This document shows positions 44,100 through 55,828 of a stretch of DNA of 64,000 nt, piece by piece. Location of the stretch: assembly GCF_000003815.2 (NCBI RefSeq), contig NC_049996.1, positions 11,937,536-12,001,535 on the forward strand, given 5' to 3'. Each line of letters begins with the position of its first letter. Positions within the stretch are counted from its first letter, which is position 1. The translations under genes and the position numbers were made by a program. This DNA comes from Branchiostoma floridae (lineage: Eukaryota > Chordata > Leptocardii > Amphioxiformes > Branchiostomatidae). The notes beneath the pieces were generated by a model that searched no databases, was not told where the DNA came from, and was given only the letters and a program-made list of their open reading frames with translations.

Positions 44100-47000
44100 A
44101 GATGTATCCTCTCTGGTGTTCGACCTGTGGATGAAGAGAATGTGCTCCTCTTGACGATGTATCTGTCCTTCTTCCTCCCCTTGCAGTACACCTTATCCCA
44201 CCACTTCTGCACATCTTCTCTCAGAACACAGTGGAAGATGAAGATGAAGAGGCCTTGTAGGGTGTTGAAGATACAGAAGAGATAGGCGAAGACGATCCGG
44301 GTGTCATTGATGACGAAGAAACCGAACATCCATGTGAGACCAAACAGGACAAGGAGACTGACGGCACGACGTAGCTGGCGGACCACCCATTTGGGGTCGG
44401 ACTCGTCTTTCTTGGAACCTGGGTAGGAAGACAATAGTTCATCATACATGGATAAAAACGAAAAATACATTTTTGATGTTTATCTTTTTTGTAGTATGTT
44501 ATGTAGTTAAGTTAAGTTTTATTACAAGGTATACAAGTAGGTGAAAGCTAGCTATATGTGTATTAACAAAGTCACCATTCTTCATAACTTAAGACAGGAA
44601 TTGAGATAACCTTTGTGGGACCTTTGACCTAACTTTCTGTTGTCTCCACTTGCCTAGCATCCCGCTACTACTTCCTATCACTCTTACGTCTTCAAATAAC
44701 TATGAAAACACAAGAACACAAACATCCATACACAACTATAAACACACAAGAACATATTTTTAAAAAAAACATACACAGAGGCAACAGAATGCAGGGTCCA
44801 TAGCATTAAGATCAACAGGATCATATCTTACCAGTGAGTTTGATCTGTTTCCTCTCCCTCTTGGCCAGGTTGTACAGGATGATGCAGAACAGCACCAGGT
44901 TGAACAGCAGGATCACCCCGGCGGGCAGCAGGAAGGCATAGATCAGCGGCATCTGGGCCAGCCAGCAGCTGTCAACACAAAAACTAACTTTTAATATGAA
45001 AAAAAGGTAAAATTCTTCCTAATCCTATGCCTATCAAAGTATGGGCACAGTCCCAGTCATTTTATGATCCTTGTAACTCTCTTTCTCATAGAGTGCCAAG
45101 CAGAGAAAGTAGAATGTTCAATTTTGAAAGCCTTTGGTATGACCCAGCCACAACCCTACAAATAATATACATATTCTATCATGGTCATATAGCCAAAGAT
45201 GAGTTTTAGTCAAACACTATTCTTATTGTAGATAGGTACCGTACCTATCTACAATAAGAATAGTGTGGATGCCACAATTATGATGAACATGAGCATATTA
45301 TATTGAAAAATGAACACTTACTAGTTGGTGTTCCTGTATTCATAGAGACTTGATGGTCCCACTGTCAGAATCATGGCTATAAAGGGAAAGCCTGGAGGGA
45401 AGGAAAATGTTAGTTTAATAGAAAATTCTTAACTTTCTCCCTACTGTCTAACCCCAAAACCAGTACATATTTGCTGCCAAATGACAGAAGATGTACATGT
45501 AGGTAGATGCAGAGTAACTTCTGGTAATGCTACGGGAATGTATATTCAGCACCAAGGACAGGGAAACTTCATTGATATTGTCCTTTCCAGTAATGTATAA
45601 ACAGGGATACGAAGCCAGCATCCTTTACCCCAACTTCTTTCAATTTATACAGGCTTTTCCTCCATATCTCTCTAATTAGTGTGATTGTTAACTGGTACAT
45701 GTTCCAATTGATAATTACTACTACTACAGCTGCTAGTCAGCGTTCTTCTTACCATATGCCAGAGCAGCAGCCTTGGGAATGAAGTTCCTGGTCACATACT
45801 GCTCAAACACCATCACAGCTGCCAGGTAGATGTTAATAGCTTCCATCGCCATCCAGATCAAGGCAGCCAATAAGAAATAGTGTAACAAAGCTGTCACGAC
45901 CGTGCAGCCAATGGGAGAACCCGTCTGATTGATGCCAGCGAGGAATATGATGAGGATGGCCAGTAAGGTTACACAGAGGTTGATGAGAACCACCCTCTGG
46001 ATCCGGGCGTGGACTCCGGTTGTACGACGGTTGTACTTTCTGTAAAGGAAATGAGACACTTTTACCATTGGATTTGGAAACAGTTACTACAAGTCTGTTC
46101 TTCAGAGAAGGAGATGCTTGATTTCTGATGCAATATATTTTCCATAGGCTAGTATTGTTATGATATTCACAAATGATAAGAGGTCAGAGTGCCAGGAAGT
46201 GAAGTTCAGAGTTACCAAAATCAGTTATTTAACGACAACTGAGATTGTCATGTTTCCTGAAGTGTGACAGGAAGCGACGGTCTGAGTGACAGGAAGTTAA
46301 GTTCAGTGTTGACAGAATTAGTCATTTATCAAACTGACAGACATAAAATAGAATTAGTCATTTATCAAACTGACAGACATTAATTCCAGGTCATGGGGTC
46401 AATGAAAGAGTACCAGCTTACAGTGAGGTATTCTTTTTTGTGTGTGTGTTTTCACAGTTATACAATGTTGTACATATGTCATGCATATGCTGGACAAAAC
46501 ATGAAAGTTCAAACAACTACATTTTGAAGAAAAACGTGCTCTAGTCTAATATATTTCCCGGTGTGATGTAAATGTAAATATCAGTTTGTTTCCATACCTT
46601 GTGATGACGAAGGATAGTAGTGTAAGGACCAGCCCTGCAATAGAAATAGCACATCCCACTATGGTGATGACCTGTAGTGGTGTCTCGTGTACTCCAAATC
46701 CTGAGCCATGTAGGTCCTGAGGAAAAGGAGGACAAAAAACAACAACATCTTGAACACCGTGTAGTATTTTTCAATCATGCAAGACTGCCTTGAGATGTGA
46801 TGATGAACACCATCTATGATAACAGTAGAGCTTGCTGCATTTTGCTGCAAAAAGATGTCCTTTACCAATTGATCACAAAAGCAAGGGAAAAAAGTCTTAA
46901 GCCTTGAACACACATTATCATATAGCCCAGTCATGTTGACCAACAAGAAGGCTCCACTTTTGCCAAACCCACCAGTCATTATCTAATGTTTCTCTATAAT

Positions 47001-50000
47001 CACAACTTTTTCACTTCTCAAACTCGGTGGCCCTATTCGTTGTTATTGGGTCCGGTCATGCCTTAGGGCAGATTATAGCATATTGGTCTTTCATAGAGTC
47101 AATTCCAAGTCACCGAGATGGTTTTGAAATAATATTTGTAATAAGTTTGAACTATTTTGAGTAAAAGACATTTCAGTCACTAAAGTTCGAAATTGTTCAA
47201 ACATTTCAAAATGAAAGTTTAAACATGTTTGAACCTTTTTATATTAGTTGGAACATTTGGGAAAGTAATGATATAATTATCTCTTTATTTAGAACAATTT
47301 TCAAACATCTATGTGTTTTTGTTATAGTTCCAACATGTTCCAACATTTTGTGTCATTTTTTCCCTCCATAAAAACTTTTATTGACCCCATAAACAAAGCT
47401 GCTAAGCTTGGTCCTTTGTTTGGCTCTTGTATTTTTAGATTTTCTTTAGTATACACTGGTGAGTCTTTTGTGGGAAGGTGGCAGACAGACATAATTTCCT
47501 GCACTTGGCAGGGATGTGTGAATTGCCCTCTTTCTAGCCCACTGCCCCAGATACAAAACATTGTATCAATGTTCGAACATGTGATCACAAATGATGCATC
47601 TATGTTGGAACAGTTTAGAAACTAACAGAAATAATGTATTTGATGTTAGAAATGTTTCTCACATGTTTGAATACTATAGAAATATTTAGAACGTCACATA
47701 GATGTTATAAATAGTTCTAAACAGTTACTTATCACAGTTAGATTGTTACAAAGATTTCCAAAATGTTGGAACTAAAGGCAAGAAACACCCTCTCGGTAAT
47801 ATGGAATCGACTCTATGTCAAAACTAACTATTGTGAAACAAAACTGACTCAGAGGCACTGTGCATTGTATAACAACTTGTTCTATATGTATAGTATACAA
47901 AAGATGTACTCACAAAGAAGGCTGCAAAGTTGGTGAGGTGATAGACCTCACATGTGTAAACTCCATTCTCCTCTCCTTTGTACTCGCACCCTTCCGAGGA
48001 CCACGCACCCTGTCCTGCCTCGGCCTCGAAATCCCAGAAAACACACCTGACTGTCTCTATGTCCTCAGGTGAGATGTCCTGCAGAGGGAAAGATTAGGTT
48101 AGAAGATGGGAAAATAAGTAAATGCAGTTAGTCCCGCGGCATAGCTCAAAAATTGTGCAAATTTGTTAAGTAGATAGAATTTTGTTCATTGAGAGTTTTT
48201 TCTTATCTATTAAATGGGCATAAACTTACATACCCTCCTTTTGTTAATGACATAAAATTAAACCTTTGTGTACATTAATGGGATATCTGATTGCCACCAA
48301 TCACATACAAAAGGGTAAAGGTAGTCCCATAGCCATAGGGGCAGTAAGTTGTTATCCACTGTGTCTAGGGCGTGGTATTGGGAGGCAGAGCCCATCCCTC
48401 TCCTCCTACCACCTTTTACATCCCCAACTGAAGTCAGGTACCCATTTTTGCACTTGGAAAGTTGTGTTTTAACCCAAGATAGGACGTACTGTGGTGTACT
48501 TTCGTTCAGTCAGTGTCACTGTGTCCGCAAATCTTTCTAAAAAGTGCCTTCCCTGCGACAGGTAGCCTAACAGGATTTGAACCCAGGACCTCAGGACCAA
48601 ATACCCTGTCGTCACACCACACAACCCCACAAATCACCTAACTCTATCCATAAAGCTCTAAGTATGAATGATCCATATGTACCTCCAGAGGTGTTAATGT
48701 GATGACCACAGGCTTGGTCAGGTCCTTGACCTGAAGTCCTGCTAGTTTACTGCCGATGACGCGAGAACCCACGGGACCCTGGGAAGGGTCGATGAACAGG
48801 CTGCTGTCGTTGTACAGGATGTAACTTACACGAACATCTGCAACAGCAATCAACCATTTTAGTTCATCCTATTTTGAAACATTTCAAATCATGTTCGTAT
48901 TTCAAATGCTTATACATACATCAGTGACAAAACCTCTGGGTTTTAGCCAAACATCCTATTATCATGCAATACAACCCAAATAAAAGTTTACATATTTCTC
49001 ACACTTTTCGGTGTACACGGCAGTGCCATAAACTATTTTGAGCAATTGGACCATACTACAAGCACCTGATGTGTCTTCTGATAGTGGTACTGTGTTTGAC
49101 CACCATTCTCTTTCTCCCAAGTGCCAATAAGATACTAGCATTTGTGTTTGCAGATTTTGCTGTGACATCTTTACTGGAAAGCACATTTTTGTTCTGTCGT
49201 CTCATTCGTCTGCTGTAAACCCCTTGTCTTAGTGCTACATGTACATGTACATTTACATTTAGAGATGGTTGGTCAACAAAGTACATGTTTATCACAGTAG
49301 ACTTGCCATACTCAACTAGGAGTGGCTGTCCATCATATCACATTGACATATTAAACAATGCTCCTTAAGTCACAGTCAACTTAAATATCTTCAGTTGGTA
49401 GGTCTTCAGACAGTCACAATTTTTGCTGACCTGCTGTGTTGTTGATCTGTAGTACTCTTGAGAGGTTGGTAGGTAGAGTGATGGAGATGTCAGTGTCCTG
49501 TGGTGACCCAGCTCTGCTTGCTGTAGTGAAGCTGGACACACTGCCTGACGCCAGACTGTCTGTCGTGTTTCCACTGCTTGAGAAGGCAAATCCTTACGGG
49601 AAGGAACGTCAAAAGTAAATCTTAATTTAAAAAAACATTACACAATACCTCCCCATGAATTAGTAGCCTCTTCCATTGACCTCATGACCTGGAATGTCAG
49701 CAAACAGATGAGGTTGATAAATGACTGATTTTACCAACTCTGAATTCTACTTCTGGTAACCTGCAACTCTGTTTGACCCACACTTCCTGTCACTTTGGTA
49801 AGACATTCCTACATTTAGCATAGCACAAAGAAATAACTGTAGAAACACAAACTGATAATAACACCTACATAACATGAAGATGAGACAAAGAAAACATCCA
49901 ATACCTTGTCCCATGTCTAGTTCCTCTAGACTGACGTCCACAGCCTGTAGAGCCACAGCAGGGCGGACTGTGGTGTACTTTCTCTCAGTCAGCATCACTG

Positions 50001-53000
50001 TGTCAGCAAACCTTTCTAATGCCTGGGCAACTCTGGACAAAATTAAACATGGTGATTAGTGATTGATAGCGATTGACACCATATAGCAAGCTTGAGTGTG
50101 ATACATACATGTGTAACATGCTTGTCTTCTTAAGTTTCCACTCAAAAATCATACCTCTGTCATTTCTGCCATTTAAAGACATCAAGCTCATGGAGAAAGA
50201 AAGATAGTCTCCTGAACAATAAAAGAAACTATGCTGTTCTTAAGACAGTACCTGGTTGGTCCCTGTCTCTCCTGTTGACTCTGCTTGAGAACAGTGGCGT
50301 TAACACTCATCAGGTTGTCTACGGTAGTCAGGAGGGAGTCCCCAACCTTAAAGAGAAGACAAGTCAATGATATACATAATGTATTGTCAACAGGAACACT
50401 TAACCCAGGTGTTAGAGGTGTAAATGTTTTATCCCCCACCTAATTATACTAATATTCTGTATCCAAAAGGTTCTTAATCGTTATGTCCTTAGTGCTGAAG
50501 AGCCATCAAATGGACTTATCTGCTCTCTTCCTTTCCACCAGGCCTGTGTTCAGATGTTAAGACACCTCATAACACTAACCTATCAGAGCCAGAAAGGTGA
50601 GATTGTAGTATAGAGACAGACAGTAGTTACCTGTTCAGTAGGACTGGCACTGACTATCTCCTGTATGAGTACACTTGTAGTGGTGACTTCATCAGGTGTC
50701 AGAGTTGCCGACTGTGTGGTGATGACTTGCAGTTCTGTAGCTACTGTCACAGCTGTCTCCGTGGTTACTGTTGTCTGAGGTACACAAAGTGTATTATCAA
50801 TACAGTCATATTACAATCAGTGAGAATAACATTGAACTGTTCACTTGACTAGGGGAGTATGCTAAACTTTCATGAAGTGAGGTATTGTTTTCGGTGTGTC
50901 TATTTGTCCATCTGTGTTTTTGCATTGCATATTTTCCATTTGTGTACATTCACCACAGTGTGAGAGGACTTAAAGGCCAGGTTTGCCTGAGTGACAGGAA
51001 TCAAATGTCAGAGTTGCCAGAATTAGTAACCTATCAACCTTGTGGTGGCAACCATCGGCAACTGACAGGCATTTCAGGTCATGGGGTTAATTAAAGAAGG
51101 GAGATGTTTTGAGTATGTTGAATGTTTCAGTTAATTTTCTTTTAGCTATCTTGAGTAAGCATGGAGAAGTTCATACCTGAGACAGATCTCCCAGCCCGAC
51201 GTCACATATAAGGAAGATTGGTGGGTCCCACTCGACTGTACCTTCCGGGTTTTCCCTACAGTACCGGGTGGCGTGCGGTTTACCTGTATAGAAGGGAGTG
51301 TTACAATGTCAGGACGTTTGAAGTGAACGGTCATCAAAATCTTACGCCTATTAAATCTACTAATTTTCGGGAGTCTACCATTCCTAGGATTTTTACCTTA
51401 CAGCGCAACTGACTGTCATCCATTATATATACATAACGTTGTATTATAATGCAGTATTCTGGGCGCTTCATAACACCATCTATATCAGTATAGTCAGTTA
51501 AACCGTTCTTCTGCATAACACAGTCACGCAAGGACGAGGCATGGCAGGTTATATTACAGTGAACGACCCGTCACACTTAATCATTGCACAATCTGATGTG
51601 AAAATGAAAACTTTATGCAATGAAAGATGTGGTGAATTAAATGTACCATTTCCTGACAGGGAGGCACAGCGTTCTTGTGAATAGGCGAAAGTTCCAGCCT
51701 CTGTCCGCGGGAAAATCACGGGCGGTCCGGTCGCTGTCTCCACTAAGTCCTCGGCACAATATCCTGAGTAGGTAGATAATGAGATGTTTAGGTACACATA
51801 TAGAGGTGAGCCCTCAGAAATATTGTTACAAGTTAGTACAGATGATGAAAGTTATTGTAAAAGTTATTCCTCTGGGTTTGCCATCTCACGCATTCAAAAT
51901 GCAGAAGGAATTTTGACCGTCTTTGTGTCTTAGTATCGGATAGCTTTTCTATTAATTCTTAAGTCATGAATAATAGCTAAAGTTGGCCTGCTGGCCGCTT
52001 TGAATTGAGGTCACGAGGGAAGAGGTGAAAGCCAAAAAAAAATATTAGAAGTGTACAGATCATATAAATTCTTGATAAATCCACAAACATTTCGGAATCT
52101 CTTTCTTTAGCAGCTTGATTAGCAATGTAACAAAAACAAAGTATTCTCCCTTACGTGGTGTTGCTATGGTTGTAGTCGTCAACTGGGTTGTTGACACTGA
52201 AGTGGTTGACACTGTAGTGTTCTCCAATGTGATTTGCGCAGGGGAAGGCCTATAGGTCTCAGTGGGGGTTACTGTCACAGTTGTGTTTGCCATACCTGGA
52301 AAGAGAATAGCGCATCTATGAATCGTCAAGTAATCAGAGTAAATTGCCAAAGCATAAAACCACACTTTGTTTGTGCCAACAAGGTCTGATCAAGTTTCTG
52401 GTCCTGGACTATATGTTCTGACACCCTTATGCATCGGTACACTTTGTTCTGACATCCCTGTTTTCTGACCAACTCTTCGAAGCAAGGAAGCACAATTATC
52501 TTTTCTTGCAATGATATGATTAGTCTCCCCTGTACATATGCTTCGACACCCCTATGCTCCGACACCCCTATGCCCCGATTTACCTTTCTTCTGAAACCAC
52601 TATGTTCCGACACCCTACATCTACGTTCCCAACCCACTTTTTCAACGCCCATAGGATTGCCGGAACATATGGGAGTAGGTATGTCCCACCTCCATGTTGT
52701 CTTTGTAATAAGAAGAACGAGGGAATGTATGTTTACCTTCCCGTAGACAAAGGTACATGACCTCCAGGTACTTGGCTGTGTTCCTGCAGGGGTCCGTGAA
52801 GACTCCATTTGTTGCTGGTACAGTACATAGTCTCTTCCCGTTACATCGGCGGGACACAATCTCCTGACTTCCCTCTGAGATACACTCTGTATTATCGGTG
52901 CCAGGACCCTAGGGAAAGTAAAAATGATATAATAATGCGTGGGTATCCACGATTTTACATACACTTTCACAGTAAAAAGTATTGAGTAAAATCGGCATGA

Positions 53001-54183
53001 AATATGTGAAAATAAGATTGCTAGGAATAAAAGTGAAACTGTCCTGGGATTCCATCACTAGACGTTCAACGGTATTTATTTAACGTTTCCCCTATTGAGA
53101 AGTGGTAGTTAAACGGCTAAGTCTGTGCGCTAAAGGTCATTAACCTCCACACCACACTGGCATACCTCTGGACATATCGTTGCAGAAGTGCGTCCATAGT
53201 TGGCGTACGTCACATGAATTCTTCCAACTTCACACCCAATCTGGAGAGATCGGTTTTCACAAGCACGGGCTACCTCAGCTGCAGATAGATGAAATAAAAC
53301 ATTACAAATTGTAATACATGTATTACAAATAGAAAAGGGGAAACCGTCAACAGTGTTGCGAGTCTATGAACGTGTATGGTTAGCTCCGTATCATGCCTTT
53401 ATCATGAGTGCATTCATTTCCCTATGAGAGGAGAATGTAGCTAAGAAAGAAGGCTGGTTAGACTTTTCGTAAACAGGGGGACTAGAACAGAAGGAGAAAA
53501 GTTTGTTTTGCTGTCCATGCTTTAATTTCCTAAAAACTTAGACGGGTACAACAATGATGACGCACACGACGTAATGATGACGTACACGACGTAATGATGA
53601 CGTACACGATGTGACGATGAAAGACGACAAGATGGGTACGTAATGACAATGACGATGACGTGATGATGGTTAGAACTGAAGATGACGATGAAGACAAAGT
53701 TGAGACGGCGCTTTTTTCCGGGGCGAATGTCATGCCATGCAACCCGTTTTCCTTCCATTGAAGATCATGCTCCTTCATTAGAGTCCAGTTTAAGGGTATC
53801 ACCTGGGATGCACCTATAGGTAACCTTCAGCTGTTTCTCAGTCTCTGGACAGACGTAACCGAACGTCTCCTCTCCAACGGTGACGCCACAGCGCCACTTT
53901 CCGTCGCAGTGCTTCTTGACCACCTGCAGTGCGTTCTCAAACCGACAGGAGCGGTTGTAGACCGGTCCCGTGCAGTCCTGCACCATCTCGGCGTCCGATC
54001 GGCCCGGCGGTTCCGTGTAACTCACGCCGTACGCCGGACCCTCGCCACTCGATCCGGGCGTGGGGAGGGCAGCGTACGTAGCCACATATACATCTATTAT
54101 TCTTTTGGGGGGACACTCGATGTGCAAAGTTTCACCTTGACAGGTTTGTTGGTGTATAGGGGGTTCCGCTGTTGTGCTAGGGG
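44069..54183 (-). CDS. Adhesion GPCR with two SUEL lectin domains, 5' end missing
   Basis: Seventeen exons, 946 visible residues. Coordinates, 5' to 3' on the minus strand: 54183-53803, 53278-53166, 52908-52737, 52295-52155, 51763-51647, 51283-51177, 50774-50631, 50346-50252, 50032-49905, 49592-49431, 48837-48683, 48078-47914, 46716-46598, 46039-45753, 45391-45322, 44968-44832, 44418-44069. All junctions are GT/AG with matching phase. Order: SUEL lectin 1, SUEL lectin 2, Thr-rich linker, hormone-receptor-like module, Thr-rich stretch, GAIN/GPS, 7TM, tail. It should be a plasma-membrane receptor that binds sugars or glycoproteins outside and signals through G proteins. The architecture recalls latrophilin (SUEL-HormR-GAIN-7TM) but has two lectin domains and no olfactomedin domain. 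The first visible exon opens in phase 1, so at least one upstream exon (signal peptide) is missing; I could not find it. Confidence 0.9.
45214..45266. repeat. Perfect palindrome, 26-bp arms, 1-bp spacer
   Basis: Arms 45214-45239 and 45241-45266 are exact complements around C45240 (GATAGGTAC C GTACCTATC). In the intron between TM4 and TM5 exons of the receptor. Confidence 0.9.
46313..46380. repeat. Short tandem duplication in a dispersed repeat
   Basis: TAGTCATTTATCAAACTGAC with AGACATAA occurs twice. The wider GTGACAGGAAGT...CAGAATTAGT repeat also occurs near 50980-51090, inverted near 49685-49790, and loosely near 4510-4650. Confidence 0.6.
47092..47817. mobile_element. Inverted-repeat element in the intron between GPS and TM1 exons
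   Basis: Left end CATAGAGTCAATTCCA, then T.ACCGAGA; the right end is its inverse with a few changes (TCTCGGTAATATGGAATCGA, CTCTATG). The interior is AT-rich with many GTTC.AACAT-like repeats. The open frames inside match nothing I know. No clear TSD. Confidence 0.6.
47914..50774 (-). other. Receptor exons: Thr-rich stretch, GAIN domain and GPS
   Basis: Exons 50774-50631 (Thr-rich), 50346-50252, 50032-49905, 49592-49431, 48837-48683, 48078-47914. GAIN landmarks: DNLMSVNATVLKQSQQE, VAQALERFADTV, ISITLPTNLSRVLQ, VSYILYNDSSLF, GSRVIGSKLAG, PVVITLTPLE. The last exon is the GPS: CVFWDFEAEAG, W, GC, then TCEVY-HLTNFAAFF. The HL/T autocleavage triad is present, giving a tethered agonist beginning TNFAAFFDL. 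One of the four usual GPS cysteines is absent (C-E-V-Y-H instead of C-x-C-x-H). Confidence 0.88.
51177..51763 (-). other. Receptor exons: hormone-receptor-like (HormR) module
   Basis: Exons 51763-51647 and 51283-51177. Cys-containing stretch YCAEDLVE, then V.FPRTEAGTFA, C.SLSGNGKPHATRYC, and VEWDPPIFLIC. Spacing of Cys, Pro, Gly and the W.PP...C ending resembles the HRM/HormR domain that precedes GAIN in latrophilins and several other adhesion GPCRs. The match is to pattern, so the domain call is less sure than the lectin and 7TM calls. Confidence 0.65.
52155..52295 (-). other. Receptor exon: Thr-rich mucin-like linker
   Basis: Phase 1-1 exon of 141 bp encoding about 47 residues dominated by Thr, Ser, Val and Pro (TVTVTPTETYRP, VSTTSVSTTQLTTTT). 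Probably an extended, heavily O-glycosylated stalk between lectin and hormone-receptor-like modules. Several N-x-T sequons are present. Confidence 0.75.
52737..53278 (-). other. Receptor exons: SUEL lectin domain 2
   Basis: Two exons, 53278-53166 and 52908-52737. The first gives ACENRSLQIGCEVGRIHVTY then ANYGRTSATICPE, the classic A.YGR motif. The second gives CISEGSQEIVSRRCNGKRLC, then V.....F.DPC....KYLEVMYLC. This is a better match to the family core than domain 1 and, unlike it, is split by an intron. Confidence 0.87.
53553..53612. repeat. 20-bp minisatellite with ACGT motifs
   Basis: AATGATGACGTACACGACGT repeats with exact 20-bp spacing from 53553, 53573 and 53593. More loosely related ATGACGATG sequence runs to about 53680. 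In the intron between SUEL domains 1 and 2. Confidence 0.85.
53803..54183 (-). other. Receptor exon: SUEL lectin domain 1
   Basis: A single phase 1-1 exon of 381 bp encodes a whole SUEL/galactose-binding lectin domain. It starts TCQGETLHIECPPKRIIDVY, matching the family pattern C.G..L.L.CP...I.I..A.Y, and continues with CRFENALQVVKKHCDGKWRC and a closing KVTYRC. Phase symmetry fits a shuffled module. Upstream of the domain lies a short Pro/Thr segment. Confidence 0.85.
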
Positions 54184-55828
54184 CTGCAAGGAAATAAGCA
54201 TGGTGGAGGGCGTAAGCGGAAATAAAAGGGTGCCAGACAGGAGATTAAAAATGAAAATAAAAAGATAGATTCAAAAGCAATTAAGTCAACAAATGAAGCG
54301 ACAACAGACATATCCAGTATATGAAATTGCAGTGCATTTTTTACTTATTTAAGCGGACTACTGTGCCGCAATTTATATGTATTGCCTTTGTTGTATATGT
54401 TGTCACAATTCTCTATCTTATACTACATGCCAAATTCCCAGCGTAATTTGGCACAGTCCAGTGGTATACCTGCTCAACCACCCTCCCTATGTCATGAATG
54501 AATCTCCCCCACCCATTTTTCAGCATTATCTTTTATCTTTTTTCATATCCTGTATCGAATGTTACCTAAACATTCCATGTTACTGCATGGAGAGATCACC
54601 TTACCATCTGTAGTGTAACGTCTATATAAGGCCAAGGTCCTTGTGAACTGACTTATAATTGAGTCACCTTGTTCCGGATTTGTGTTTCATAAACAAAGAA
54701 TTGCGCTTCAGCCATAGCTGACTTTCCGCAAAACAACCCATCTCATCTATTGCTTAATCTCCACTTACAGCAATCTCCACTGTTAAAGTAAAACATTTAC
54801 TTGGTTCTCTTTAAGTTATTTCAATGGGTTGCTATTCAGACCACACGTATTGCAATATGATACGCGTTAAATGTAACAAGTCCTTAAAGACACAAGTTAA
54901 CATTTTACAAAGTTACATAATAAATTGTGTAAGTATTAAATATATATAGCCAACTTAACTTAGGAATGTAGACTCTTCGAGTCATCTGAATCTTGTAAAA
55001 TATACACATTGCACGATCACAATTGCATATAGCAACCGAAATGAAGGAAATGTATTTGAGAACAATTCTACTGCGCTTTCATAGCTCAAATCATGTCAGA
55101 TTTCCAACATTTTATGTCCCCTGTCAGTGGTCGACTACCCCACAAAGGCCTAGGGTTAACAGGCTGTCGAAAGGGTCGGAAACAATACATTTCCCCCTAG
55201 GCCTAGGCAGAGACTTTCACATGAATGTACATGGTACCAGTGTTTTCCTCATCAGAGTGTTTAGGAAATTTGTCCCGACACCCCAGTAGTTTGTCGGGTT
55301 TGTTTCCATGTACGCACGCGGGATGTACGACAGTACTTGACTCATGGTAACTACTTCCGGACTCACATGTGAAAGTCATGATCAGAACTTGAACTTTGTC
55401 GGAAAGGAAGCGGTAATACCAGACTACTGTTACTGATAACGGCTTCTGTTTTAGTGGCAAAAGCAATTAATGCATGCCATTGTCTTAAACTGTTACCAAC
55501 ACAGATTATCTAAAAGTAAAAGCTGAAAACGGAAATACTTTCATTTTTTCTATCAGTCAATACGAGTAATGTAAGTAATTCGGACCGTGACATTTCCATA
55601 GTAGGAAAAAAATACACACAATGAAGAACTGTAGTCTGAGATGGCAGAGAAATTGAAGAAATTGGTCAAAATAAGGCAAATATTCTATCAGAAAGCTTGG
55701 TCGGTCAGTAGAGTACACTTTTTTCTGTGTTTGCAAACTGTGACTCTATAGCCGGCTAACTCCACTGGCCAACTTATATAATTGTTTTCCAGCAAAAAAT
55801 GCAACCCACGAACTTGTAGAGACTAAAT

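Larger units (their letters stand above)
44069..46716 (-). other. Receptor exons: seven-transmembrane domain and C-terminal tail
   Basis: Exons 46716-46598 (TM1), 46039-45753 (TM2, TM3), 45391-45322 (TM4), 44968-44832 (TM5), 44418-44069 (TM6, TM7, tail, stop). Family B2 landmarks: ALLHYFLLAALIWMAMEAIN in TM3, YCWLA in extracellular loop 2 (partner Cys in SPIGC before TM3), GLTWMFGFF in TM6, YLFCIFNTLQGLFIFIFHC in TM7. The tail is about 45 residues, basic and Ser/Thr-rich, ending TTSRA. It shows no obvious PDZ motif. Confidence 0.93.

Noticed and set aside
47311-47625. 104-codon plus-strand frame
   Set aside because: Lies inside an inverted-repeat element in the receptor intron, with no known similarity.
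52326-52970. 214-codon minus-strand frame
   Set aside because: Reads a receptor exon in the wrong frame, then an interspersed repeat with CGACACCCCTATG-type units; its repeated SEH.GV words come from the repeat.
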